Below are positions 54,007 to 64,000 of a DNA stretch of 64,000 nucleotides, one piece after another (positions within the stretch are counted from its first letter, which is position 1; each line of letters begins with the position of its first letter). The notes beneath the pieces were generated by a model. It saw only the letters and a program-made list of their open reading frames with translations. It was not told the DNA's origin and did not search any database. The position numbers and the translations under genes were made by a program. Origin of the DNA: Eustoma russellianum (taxonomy: Eukaryota > Streptophyta > Magnoliopsida > Gentianales > Gentianaceae). Location of the stretch: contig AP025055.1 of NCBI GenBank assembly GCA_036186865.1, positions 26,543,909-26,607,908 of the forward strand, written 5' to 3'.

Positions 54007-54904
54007 TGATAGACCATAATTAAAACGTCTGATAGTCAAACAGTCAACGGTTCAACTCCCGTAGCTCAGCACTTAGAAGTACTGCAGTTCAGCAGTTCAG
54101 TACCCAAGCATAGCTGTTCAGCCTCGGCTGCACCTCAGTAGGGCATCATGACGCCCTTATAACATCGAAGAATATGCCAAGGTTTGCACCTCGGCAACAA
54201 CTTCAGTTTATGTTCAAATGCTGCACTTCGGACCACCTCAGCGGGATAAGACCAAGTCATGCACTTCGGCAAAGCCTAGTCATGCACTTCGGCAAAGTTC
54301 AGCTGTGTACCACAACAAAAGAACCAAGCACGATATTACTTCGTGGGACCCTTAAACATAGGCGCAATTCAAATATAACGACTACATCTGGTTAATCTTC
54401 CTGAACATGCCAAGGTCACCGGCCTATTAGTCACATCAGTCAGACTACTGATCACATCAGCAGACCTACGGCATTATAGGCTTTCTGCCCCAAGCAAACG
54501 TCCTCTCCACAATTCACTATCTACTATCAGAAGCCAAAGGCGGGAAAAGTCTATAAAAACAAGCCAACCAAGGCAAAGAAGAGGACCCAGGATCTAAATC
54601 CGGAATTCATACATTCATACTCAAGAGCACATTCATATCTTTTGCTCCTCGGCATACACTGTGAGAAACTCCTAACTCACCCTTTGAATTATAAATCTCA
54701 GTGAGATATGACCCAAACTGACTTGAGTGTCGGAGGGTTTTTCCCGGGGCCAACCCCCCGGGACCTCAGACCTGTGCTTGTGTGTGTAGGATATTTGACG
54801 CTATTCCAGCTACGCATTCTCGATCTCAGTTAACAACTCTTCACGTTAACTGACGGACCAAATTTGAGGTCGTCTAGACCCTTGGTGAAGATCCGGCTTC
54901 ATCA
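54007..54904 (+). repeat. Tat-like element 3' LTR
   Basis: 898 bp, 19 bp longer than the 5' LTR mainly because of a small duplication of GTCATGCACTTCGGCAAAG near 54257-54298. Confidence 0.93.
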
Positions 54905-55590
54905 CACATTATCTTTGGATCTTTGTAAGAGATTGTAACTTGCTTTATGTGCATATAAAAGTTCTTTGAGGAGTTATTTGTATGTCTTTTAAGTGGTTTG
55001 ACATTCGACATCTCGTTCAATCAAAGATGGACTGACATTTATTCCTACCAAACAACTTAATGTCTTCACTCTTGAGACATGAATATAGGATAAGTATTTA
55101 TGCTTTTTATTGTTCCAGACAATCATATAGACAACTTAAGCTACAAGACAAAGGATGCCACCTTTGTGTTATTGAAAACATTAGAAGCTTGTGTGTGTCC
55201 TTGCGTAAAGTCTTCATCAACTCAAGAAGGCCGTTGAACTCCTGATTTACATTCTCCATAATGCTCCTTGGGGCTGGACGGTGGAAGCCTTCAGGGCTAG
55301 AGTATGGTCTTTTGCCACCAAAAAACAATAGAAGCTTTCCGCGAAAGACCTTTCCTTATACTGAATGTCACATTCCAGGGAATTCTTGATTCAATGCGTT
55401 TTTTATTGTATATGACAGTGTTGTGTATATGTTTGAATGATTTTAAAAACACGTTATAATTTTATTGAAATATAAAATATTGATGGAGTATAAAAAGATA
55501 TTTTCTTAAAGAATTAAAAAGTTCGTTTATATCTTGAAAATAACAAAGGGTTAAAATAAATAAAGAAGTAACATCAATCTCTCTGGTTGT
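54905..55590. other. Intergenic; unrecognised minus-strand frame
   Basis: A minus-strand frame at 55107-55328 contains RPYSSPEGFHRPAPRS and MENVNQEFNGLLELMKTLRK, which has protein-like composition but matches no family I can name. It may be a gene or transposon fragment. Confidence 0.3.
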
Positions 55591-55596
55591 AACACA

Positions 55597-55870
55597 TAGA
55601 TCGATCGACGTGTGCATCAATCTTTCAAAAAAACGTAGATCGATTGATGTACTTAAGGATTAAAATGAAACCACACTGTTAAACATTGATCTCTCAACTC
55701 ATAAAATATAGATCGATTGATGCACACATCATACCCTGCTTGGATCAATCGATGTCAAAAGAATCAACACTGAAATCACACTGTATAACATCGATCTCTC
55801 AATTTGATTAGACATAGATTGATAGATGTATCACCAGTCTCCAAAATTTGAGACACACATCGATCGATAT
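55597..55870. repeat. Degenerate GATCGAT(C/T)GATG repeats outside an LTR
   Basis: At least six related motifs (GATCGATCGACGT, GATCGATTGATG, ATCGATCGATATC) with spacers such as ATCTCTCAA, similar to those in the gypsy LTR arrays but more diverged. No gypsy LTR sequence surrounds them. Confidence 0.7.
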
Positions 55871-57260
55871 CATCCTGATTTGAAATAAACTCCTTATGTA
55901 TGAATTAGAGTGTGTTAAAATGTTGCCAAACGAATTCACAATTTGGATGGATTTAAGACTTACTATTGTTTCCAATGCACTTGAGTCCTTAGAAAAATCA
56001 TTCACTAGCAAAGAGAAGGTACAAAAAGTCCTAAAAACCCTTCTTGCAGAGTGAGATCTAAAAGTTAGAGCGATAGAAGAAACAAAGTCGATTACAAAAA
56101 TGGACGAATTAATCGGCTCATTTAAAGTCTATGATGCCAAATTAAATTAAAGAAAAGCCAAGTCATCTAAACAACCCGATCACATATCATATAACTATAG
56201 GAGTAAGAACTCTAAACAAACTAATTCGGTCATTCAAACGATTCACCTCTACTTATCAGTTTGGAACCGCGAGGAGGAGCTGTTAGATTTTTTAAGACAT
56301 CTATGGAAGTCAACCCAATCCTGGTGCTCCTCCGTTCTGGCTTTTTTTTTAAAAAAAAAAACAAAAAACATGCATGGCTAGTTGGACAAATAACTTGGTA
56401 AATGCATACTTAAAAGAGAGGTAGCGTACTGTAGGTGTTTCTTTTCCTTAGACGCAGTAAGAGCATAGATCTTAGTCCTATGCCCTTTTGTACATGGAAT
56501 TTCGTCGTCTTTCTACCAGATTTTAACTTGTTGGTTGCCGTATATTGGTTTACTGAAAAGACCATGTACATAAGTGCCGTTTTATTGGTTATACATACTT
56601 ATGGTCCACTAAATAGATTATCCAAATTTCATTGAAATAAAAACCCAGTCTTCCCAAAAAAAAAAAAAAGAATAAAAACCCACGTCTTTTGCCGGGAAAA
56701 AAAAATCAGACAAAAAGAATAGGTGTCCGTCATTTTCTGTAAGTTCTCGGCCAAAATTACATCAGATTGCTCATAACTCAAACTAGCAAAAAGACCATGA
56801 TCATAGGGACAGATACAAGTAAAATATTATACAAAACAAGTATGGTTATCATCTCAGGTAAAGTCTTTATTAGAAAACGACCAACGTCGCAATATCAGAG
56901 AAATTATACTTTATCTGCTAAATATTGGTGGAGACCAAAAAAAAAAAAATTTAAAGAAACAAATTCCAGACTCTGCAGTATGCATATCTGCAACTCAACT
57001 CGCGGATAGTATATTACAACATAATTTGTTTCACACCATAGTACCTGTCCAAAATAAAGCAGGTACATACAATCAGTAACATCACAGGCATGTACATGCG
57101 TATACATACATACATACATGCAAACAGACATACCAAGGCAAATTGTTTACCAAAGCAGAAGCAATAACAAAACAATAAATGAACAACAGAAGGAACCGTA
57201 ACTGCCAATGAGAAATTACCACACAACTTTATCTGAGGTAAAGAACCCAAGCATTTCATC
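55871..57260. other. Intergenic and probable 3' region of the UMP-CMP kinase gene
   Basis: No gene recognised from 55871 to about 56700. Homopolymer runs lie at 56341-56365 and 56655-56670. DNA just below 57260 is probably the 3' UTR of the kinase gene on the minus strand. Confidence 0.4.
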
Positions 57261-57420
57261 TCATGCAGCAATCTGCAAGAAATGTTAACAGTTAGGAGTA
57301 GCTTTTGACGGATAGAGAGTCTTCATTCAGATTGACAAAGAAAGAGCGTTTACTGCAGCTCAAAAGATCAACTGAACCTCCAAACAGTGAAAGTTTTGCT
57401 ATTTAATGCATATCGAATTT

Positions 57421-57440
57421 TATGTGTGTGTGTGTGTGTA
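57421..57440. repeat. (TG)n microsatellite
   Basis: A short TGTGTG run in the proposed terminal intron of the kinase gene; a GAGAGA/GGGAGA-rich tract follows at 57871-57908. Confidence 0.8.
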
Positions 57441-58380
57441 TAGAGAGAGACATACATACATTTTAGAAAGAGATGCTTTAGACAAAGTTCCTTAAACAGT
57501 GAATGCCATGCTAGAATTAATGCATACCAAAATTTATAAAAATTAGCACTAGATATAGCAAGGGATTTTTTCGTCAGAGTTCCACAGCCTATCATACTAA
57601 CAGTGTGGGCTCCGGCTGCCCATTGTCCCAGTACTTTTACACAGATATGTCACAGAACTATCATGGGAGGACATATCTAAACCCTGAAACCATGGAATGA
57701 TGCCAGATGAGAGCAACATGCTTCCATGCCTACATTGCTCAGCAAAATGATAAACTTGAGAAAAATATAGAAGCTGCAACTGATTATGGAACCTTTTTTT
57801 AATAATATAAATAAATACTATTTTTGATAACTGTTTCATGAACTTCAGAACACTTGAGGCAAAAAACAAAACGAGAGAGAGGGAGAGAGAGGGAGAGAGA
57901 GAGAGAAGATGAAATGTGTAACCGTTATGACTTGAGACATTCAGTTGTTACCATATTGAAAACAATATTATAAAAAAACACATATAATATGTAATAGTGT
58001 TATATACAATTAATTCAGGAGGAAAATGGGTATTAATCCATTTATTTGGTAGTTCATATCTACCATACGCAACCAAAATTCCAACATTTTGAACAATTCA
58101 CCTCACTATTCTACAATGTTTAGCATATTTATCCTATCAGAAAGCAGATGTTTCCAATCACTGTTCAATGTAACAGAATGCAGTAACTCGATAAAATGCT
58201 TAAGTTGAAAGACAAGGACAATTTGCTTCAACTGACAGAACTTTCTGAAAACAAGCTAAGCGTGGAAAGAGATGTATAGTAATATTGGAATAGTTATGAG
58301 CAGTTGGCTTGTAAATCTTTTCAGACAAGTATTCTAACTTTGGTTATAGAAAATACAATGAATCCCATCATAAAATTTAC

Positions 58381-59297
58381 CTCATTTGATGGGGAGAACA
58401 CAACTTTCACTGCTTCAAAAACTTCCTCAACAGGCTTTGCAGCAGCAATCTGCATATACAGAAACACTTTAGTGCCTTCCCCAGCTATGTTCACTGTCCT
58501 CCACAATGTCCACATAACTCCCCTTCCTTGCCCACACACTCATCAGTTTAAATATCTCTCAATTTCTGTGTAAATATATCTATTTTGCAAGGGAAGGACA
58601 AAAGCAGAGAAGCAGGGCAAGCATGGATAGGAAGCACATGTTACCTTTCGAACCTTGCCCCTACTTTCATAGTGTTGAATAACTGGTAAGCTCGATTCCA
58701 AGAAAACCTTGAAGCGTTTCCTTATGGTGTCAATGTTGTCATCTTCTCTTCCCTTCAAGGAGACGAACCAAAAGCAGAGCAAAGAAAATGACATAATCAA
58801 TTGTATTACTAGAATATAATGTATAATTACATGGTGGGGGTAATACACGACAACTGAGCCACAATATGGAGGGAGGGGGGGGGGGGAGCAGATCAGTGTG
58901 GCACAGAGTCTACACCTGGTTCCTACTTAATAGGCGCCTTTCCATCTCTTCTTCAGGACAATCAAAGAAGAGTACAAACTTAGGTTCAATTCCAGTCTTC
59001 AAAAGCAACAGAAATACACAAAAGAAATTAAGTTAGTGGCTCTTTTTTGAAATAGATGCACAAAGTATCAGTAATCTTCTGACCAGCTTAAAAGGAATAG
59101 CCTATGGTGGACTAACAGGAATATAGAGCCAGAAACTTACAACTAGCTCAAAGGCAGCACGGTTCTCCTCATTACGAGGGAAACCGTCAATGAGAAATTT
59201 ATCGTTGCCACTTTCCTGCATAGCTTTTTGAAGGAGCCTGATTGTCACCTCCGAAGGAACAATCTTTCCCTCCTTGATCATGTTCTGTATCATTGTC
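58381..59297 (-). CDS. PYR6: UMP-CMP kinase, four exons, 5' part outside window
   Basis: Exons 59297-59141, 58996-58916, 58752-58645 and 58449-58381 are GT/AG bounded and in phase, encoding 138 residues plus a split codon. They read TMIQNMIKEGKIVPSEVTI, FLIDGFPRNEENRAAFE (NMP-binding), FVLFFDCPEEEMERRLLSRN, GREDDNIDTIRKRF (lid) and KPVEEVFEAVKVVFSP, matching plant UMP/CMP kinases closely. The enzyme transfers phosphate from ATP to UMP or CMP in pyrimidine salvage and de novo synthesis. The P-loop exon (GGPGSGKGT) is not in the window; it must lie beyond 64000, past an L1 insertion, or be lost. A last exon at 57272-57261 (Ile-Ala-Ala-stop) is possible but not certain. Confidence 0.92.
58868..58886. 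repeat. Poly-G tract in intron
   Basis: A G run of about 18 bases broken by one A, within the intron between the second and third visible kinase exons. Confidence 0.8.
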
Positions 59298-59848
59298 CTA
59301 CAATCAACAGAGGAAGCTGAATACATCAGAGAGAACCTAACAGAATATGAGTGTGATACTACCAATTTAAACAAGCAAAAGAAACAGGTGAAGCTGACCA
59401 GACAAAGAAGGATGTCTGCACAGATATTATGAGAACATTCAATTTCTCATGAGACAAGTTATGCATAAATTTTTTTCTCCTATCATCATTACCACTTATT
59501 AACCATTACAAAGTTCAATTGACCAATTGGAAGTGACAACGTTAAAGCAGATACTCGGAGCTCTTACATTAATTCAAAAAAAGAAAGAAAACATTTACTT
59601 GGAACATTGTGGACTTCTTTTTTGTAAGTCAAAGTTCATAGATACATGTAAATTTACAAAAAGGTAGCCATTATAATTGGCAATACTAGGAGATTAATGC
59701 TCCGAGTACAATACAGATAGAAGGGAGCACCTACTCTTGTATATCAAATTATAAGAGGGACTTTAGCGGCAACAAAATAAGGTGAAGTTACAGAAAATGC
59801 AAAAAGGTCGTCAAGGCAGGGAGTTAGAGAATACAATGACTGAACCAT

Positions 59849-59909
<61 letters not shown>

Positions 59910-59950
59910 TCCCAGATATACCAGATTCAAAAATGCAGGCATTAAGGCAA
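59298..59950 (-). other. Kinase intron DNA
   Basis: Intron sequence upstream of the first visible exon. It ends at a pyrimidine-rich acceptor before 59297 and holds the (AT)n microsatellite. Confidence 0.6.
59851..59906. repeat. (AT)28 microsatellite
   Basis: 56 bp of uninterrupted AT dinucleotides between CCATCC and GCATCCC. Confidence 0.97.
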
Positions 59951-60885
59951 ATTCAAACCAAGGCAAACCTCTAGACTCAAAAAATTATAAATTGTAATTC
60001 TATATCAAAAAGCATCAACAGGCTTATAATGAAAATTAAAGTCATTTAATTGAAGATCTTCATAGGCAGCCTCAGGCTCAAGGCAATCTCCCAGATTGTT
60101 ATGTTCCTTTTTTATGCCTCTCCAAGAGGCAACAAAGGATCTAATGTTCTGAATAATCTCCTTTGTGGTTCTATGTACATCTTTCCCTATCTTTTGGTAA
60201 AATCTGAGGTTTATTTGCCTCTAAATTGTGTAGACAGAAGTTGCAAAGGCAAAAATGTATTAAGTCCTTCTGAAATTGTGATTTCAATAGGCCCCCCTTC
60301 ATCCAGTCCAATATTGTATCCCAAATGAAGACATGTTGACGGTGAAGTTTTTGAAGAATAGCATTCCAAACACCTTTTGAATAACAGCATTAGAAGAGCG
60401 GGTGTTAATGATCTTCAGATGACCGGAGACATAGGACACAAAGTTAGTATCAATAATACCCCAATCTAGCAATTTATCGTATGCATTCATCATCTTCCAA
60501 CAAGTAAGCTATAATAAGACTGCATATCTCTTAAGATGATGCTTGCATCAGACAATTTTAGCCCAGTTTACACTTGTATAACTCTCTGTTTTTGCCCTAA
60601 AAACACTTCTGGTGGAACACTTTGGCTAAGGAACCAAACCCAGTAGTGTTCCCCTGTAATTAGTTGAATGGTGTGGCAGACATTATTGAAGTCAATGACA
60701 TGGGTGTTCATCCTTTGCCAAAAGGGAGTTTCCATTTGCTTCTTTCAAGCACTTCAACAACTTTGGCATCCAACCTTATGTTCGAATTCCTTTGCCATTA
60801 TGGGAATTTTGTAGCAAAAGGACCCATGGATGCCATGGATCCCTCCAGAAAGAAGTGGACCTGACATATCCTATGGCCTTATTGA

Positions 60886-61574
60886 CAGTGTTGTCAATAG
60901 CGCGACGGCCAAATTTTTGTAGCGCGTAGCGCACGCTACACGCATCCGATGCGCATAGACAACTAATAAACTAAAATATTAGGTAACAACTATAAACATA
61001 ATATAAAATTTCATAATTGTTCAAAAAGTTAAGCATAGATATAATTAAAACATAGATAGAACATAAAAACAATTGTTCAAACTTCCAACATAGCTAAAAC
61101 TAAAATAATTTCGAATCATCAAACACAAAATCTTCAGTTTCTTCATCCCTTATTATCTTCTCCATCTGAAGTTAGAAGATCGATTTCTTCTTCTTCTTCT
61201 TCATTTACAAGTACACGAGAACTTGCATTTACCGAACTTGAACCTTCACCCCTAGCAACTTTGGTGGATCTAGTGTCATAAATAAGATCGTGAACACCGA
61301 CAGCCTTACTAATCGCGCTCCATCTCAATAATGAATCATCATCAAACACATAATTTGATGGGATTGTAGCTTAGGCTTTATTATTTAGTTTTTCTTTCCT
61401 TTTATTTTAATAACTGAAATTACTATTTTTTCAAAAAAAAAACTGAAATTACTGAAGCGCGCGCCTCACGCGCTACGTGCGCCTCAGCCGCGCTTCTAGG
61501 AGGTTGCTACGCTACATGACCTTGTAGCGATTAATCTTGCGCTACGTGCGCTACGAGCGCCACAGACAACACTG
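60886..61574 (-). mobile_element. Non-autonomous hAT-derived element
   Basis: 689 bp with termini CAGTGTTGTC and GACAACACTG (perfect 10-bp inverted repeat) and 8-bp flanks CTTATTGA (60878-60885) and CTTATTAA (61575-61582), seven of eight matching. Both subterminal regions are dense in TAGCGC/GCGCTAC motifs. An 8-bp duplication and CAG-type termini mark hAT elements. It lies inside the L1 remnant, separating the RT from the C-terminal region. Confidence 0.9.
61143..61349 (-). pseudogene. hAT transposase C-terminal tail retained in the element
   Basis: FDDDSLLRWSAISKAVGVHD, DTRSTKVARGEGSSS and a Glu-rich end EEEEEEIDL resemble the acidic C-terminal tail following the dimerisation domain of plant hAT transposases. 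The catalytic and zinc-finger parts are absent. Confidence 0.7.
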
Positions 61575-63587
61575 CTTATTAATGAATTGGGAGAATCGCT
61601 CCCTTATCTAAAGCGTTCTTTTCCACATCTAAGAGTTTAATTGCTTGAGTTGGGCATCCTATATTGATTACCTTTTAAGATGGCTAAGTACAACCAGTTT
61701 ACCATGAAGCTTTTTTGCTTCAGACATATGTCCTGATATTCTTCATGATGTAAGATTTGTTTATGGTAAGGAGGTCAAGAATTCCCAGACCACCAGCCTC
61801 TTTCGGAGCAACAAGTGCACTATTTGATGTTGGCCTTTTTGGGCCACCCACCAGGAAAGATTTCAGTATCCTTTCAATCTCTCTGACCACTTTCCTGGGT
61901 ATAAAGAAAACAGCAGTCCGATACCTGCAATTTGCAATCAAAACATAGTTTATTAGTTGAAGCCTACCTCATATGAGAGTTTGGAACCTGCTGGTTAGTT
62001 TATCCAATAGATGACCAATGTCCCTATAAGACAACTGGTCAGTGATCAAAGACGCCCTCAGGTATCTAATAAGAAGAGAACCAATTGGAATTCCTAACCA
62101 TTCAGAGATGGCTTGTTTCTTTGAGTATGTCACTCCATTTATGTATACTTCACATTTCTGAAGGTTTGGCTTTAGACTAGACATCTCTTCAAAATTTTCC
62201 AAAGATTCCTATATTATTTTGACAGAGTCCGCATTTGCTTGAAAGGATGAATAGATCATCAGTAAATGCCAAGGAAGAAAGCTTGTTTGGTTCACATTTT
62301 TGATGAAACTTAAAGTGTGATTCATCCATTAATGACTTTAGTATCTGAGTAAATCCTTCCATTATCAAAATTAACAGGCAAGGGTGATCACCCTGGCTTA
62401 AGCCCCTCGTTTCTTGGAAGTTGCAATAAGTGATTCATTACGATTGACAACAAATGAAGCAGTTGAGATGCATAGATAGACCCATTTTCTAAGTTGAACA
62501 AAGAAGTTCATTTTCTCCAGAATTCCATGAGATATCTCCAATTTACAGTGTCGAATGCTTTCATTCTGTCTATTTTTACAGCACATCCACTGGCACCTCC
62601 AATACACTTGTAACCCTTGATCAATTCATGCATTAAAAGAATATTGTCCTACATAACTCTTCCGTAAACAAATGCTGACTGGTTTTCATTGACTAAGTGT
62701 GGGAGCAAGGTCTTCATGCTGCTTACCAATACTCTAGAGATCACCTTGTATGCAACGTTGCAACAGGAGATTGACCAAAATTCTTTTATTTTAATTAAGG
62801 CTTACACCTTTGGAACAAGGAAAATGGGTGTCTGAGTTCTAGGTAATATAAGAACTCTTCCTTAAAGAAAAATTCAATGGATTTTATGAACTCTTCCTCT
62901 AGCAAATCCTAATTTATTTGCAGAAATCAACTGTGAAACCATCTGGACCAGGTATGCTCTCACTTTTTATTGAGAAGAGAGCCTTTATTATTTCATATTT
63001 ATGCTAGCGACATACTCTATTCCTCACATCACTTTACAACCCTAATTCTGGTTTGGGACACCGTTTGGAAAGGACTCGATGAATAGGTTTTCAAAGAATC
63101 CAATAGTCATTATTTTTTACTTTGTCATAATCTTCTTCCAATCTACCATTTTAATCTAGTACTTCAAGATCTTATTCCATGTGATATGAGCTTTAATTGA
63201 TCCGTGAAAGAATAGATAATTTCTGTCACCTCCTTCATACACCTTATTCTAACTTTTATTTGAAGAACCTCAAAGTTTATGAGCCTTAGATAATTATCCA
63301 AAGCTGACTGCTCCCCTGTTGCAAATACATATTGTAGCTTTCCTTTATGGCTTGTTCTAGGGTATCCTCCAAGTCTTTGTCTATCTTTTGCAACCCTTAC
63401 TGTGATATCTCCATAGTGATTTTTGTTCAATTCCTTTAATGGTGGCTTAGGCCTTTTCAGCTTCTTTATGAATCTTACCATAGGATTGTGTTGCATTAGC
63501 GTAGAGCAACTCTTTTCTAAAACATCCTTGAAAACCGCATGCTTTATCCAATCATTCATGAATTTGAAAGGGTCTGGACCAAACACT

Positions 63588-63600
63588 CCCCCCCCCCCCC
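63588..63600. repeat. Poly-C run
   Basis: About 13 C bases inside the L1 remnant. Confidence 0.8.
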
Positions 63601-64000
63601 ATGTACAGACAAGATGCCTGGTGAATGATCTGAGATCACAAGAGCTTAATAGTCAAGCTGGGAGTTAGGAAAAACATTCTTCTATTCCTCATTATAGAAT
63701 ACGTGATCAATCTTTGTGTAAACCCTCCTATCAGCTTGTTTATTGGACCATATAAATTCATATCCTCTGAAGAGGATATTGTATATGATGTTGATCTAAT
63801 TTTTGTATTCCCGAATAAAATTTCTGTCCGTTTTTTGTTTTTCATACCTTTAACAGATGATGTTGAAGGCCCACATGATCACCCAAAACAAGTTGTTGTA
63901 TAAGCTTTTTTTTTTAATATCTTTAGTTCCTTCCATAAGTCCCTTCTTCATCTTTTTTCATTGTAGCCATGAACCATCAAAAGAATAAATTCCTCATTCG

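Larger units (their letters stand above)
49922..54904 (+). mobile_element. Tat-like gypsy LTR element without recognisable pol
   Basis: LTRs at 49922-50800 and 54007-54904 both start TGATAGACC and end GGCTTCATCA. Flanks CATAT (49917-49921) and CACAT (54905-54909) match at four of five positions. The 5' LTR is followed by TTTGGCGCTAGAAGGAGGG, a primer-site-like sequence often seen in Tat/Athila-group elements, and TCTGGGGGCAAA precedes the 3' LTR. The 3.2-kb interior has gag remnants, tandem repeats and an antisense ORF but no protease, RT or integrase, so it is non-autonomous. Confidence 0.9.
59950..64000 (-). mobile_element. L1-type LINE, 3' part, runs off the window
   Basis: Minus-strand order: KLKRPKPPLKELNKNHYGDI (63400-63480), a decayed RT with HELIKGY and CAVKIDRMKAFDTVNW (about 62520-62640), LAFTDDLFIL (about 62245), SSLKPNLQKCEVYING, SEWLGIPIGSLL, then AVFFIPRKVVREIERILKSF and GGLGILDL (61740-61930), the zf-RVT region LDWGIIDTNFV (60440) and a C-terminus FVASWRGIKKEHNNLGDCLE ending near 60010. 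This is L1 ORF2. Stops and shifts are frequent, so it is inactive. A hAT-derived element interrupts it at 60886-61574. Confidence 0.88.

Noticed and set aside
57597..57869. 90-codon minus-strand frame as a separate gene
   Set aside because: No domain; it lies in the likely terminal intron of the kinase gene.

Overview
This is a stretch of flowering-plant (eudicot-like) nuclear genome: AT-rich DNA, intron-containing genes with plant homologues (MEE22/EMB1611-like, RNF113/C3H1-like, UMP-CMP kinase), and plant transposon families (Ty1/copia, Ty3/gypsy chromovirus, Tat-like gypsy, RTE and L1 LINEs, hAT, MULE-type MITEs). I cannot name the species. Exon boundaries were read by eye from GT/AG sites, phase and remembered homologues.

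Layout. 1-463: the 3' part of an LTR whose family reappears at 49922-54904. 477-1734: a dispersed repeat and two foldback MITEs, each with a perfect 9-bp target duplication. 3030-4115: a decayed RTE LINE. 4708-13638 (+): an eight-exon MEE22/EMB1611-like gene, 1339 codons. 14927-15532 (-): an intronless P-loop kinase-like (AAA_33) gene. 15768-20374 (-): a 5'-truncated copia element that abuts the stop codon of an RNF113/CWC24-type splicing-factor gene (20375-22946, -). About 23990-29910: an RTE LINE (-) broken by a solo LTR (TSD CCATA) and by an L1-type 5'UTR+ORF1 segment (TSD AGATGTTGA). 30061-33633: intergenic, with an LTR-like leader carrying a 136-bp tandem duplication.

33634-45198: a nearly whole Ty3/gypsy chromovirus-type element (-), TSD AGTAT, Met-tRNA primer site, 2.5-2.6 kb LTRs packed with a 59-bp minisatellite and palindromic CATCGATCGATCGATG arrays; its reverse transcriptase is split by a solo LTR (TSD GATCA). 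46891-48299: a third solo LTR of that family. 48640-48860: a hAT (TTF/ZMYM1-like) transposase remnant. 49922-54904: a Tat-like LTR element with gag remnants, no recognisable pol, long tandem repeats and a short antisense ORF behind its own TATA-like box. 58381-59297 (-): four exons of a UMP-CMP kinase gene, whose P-loop exon is not in the window; upstream sits an L1 LINE (about 59950 to beyond 64000, -) with a 689-bp hAT derivative inside it.

There are four cellular genes: a meristem/embryo coiled-coil protein, a small P-loop kinase-like protein, a spliceosome-associated CCCH-RING protein and a pyrimidine nucleotide kinase. They show no sign of acting together. Most of the rest is layered transposon insertion. 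The most unusual points are the antisense ORF in the Tat-like element, the L1 fragment with tandem 5'UTR monomers, the palindrome arrays in the gypsy LTRs, and the copia/RNF113 stop-codon junction.
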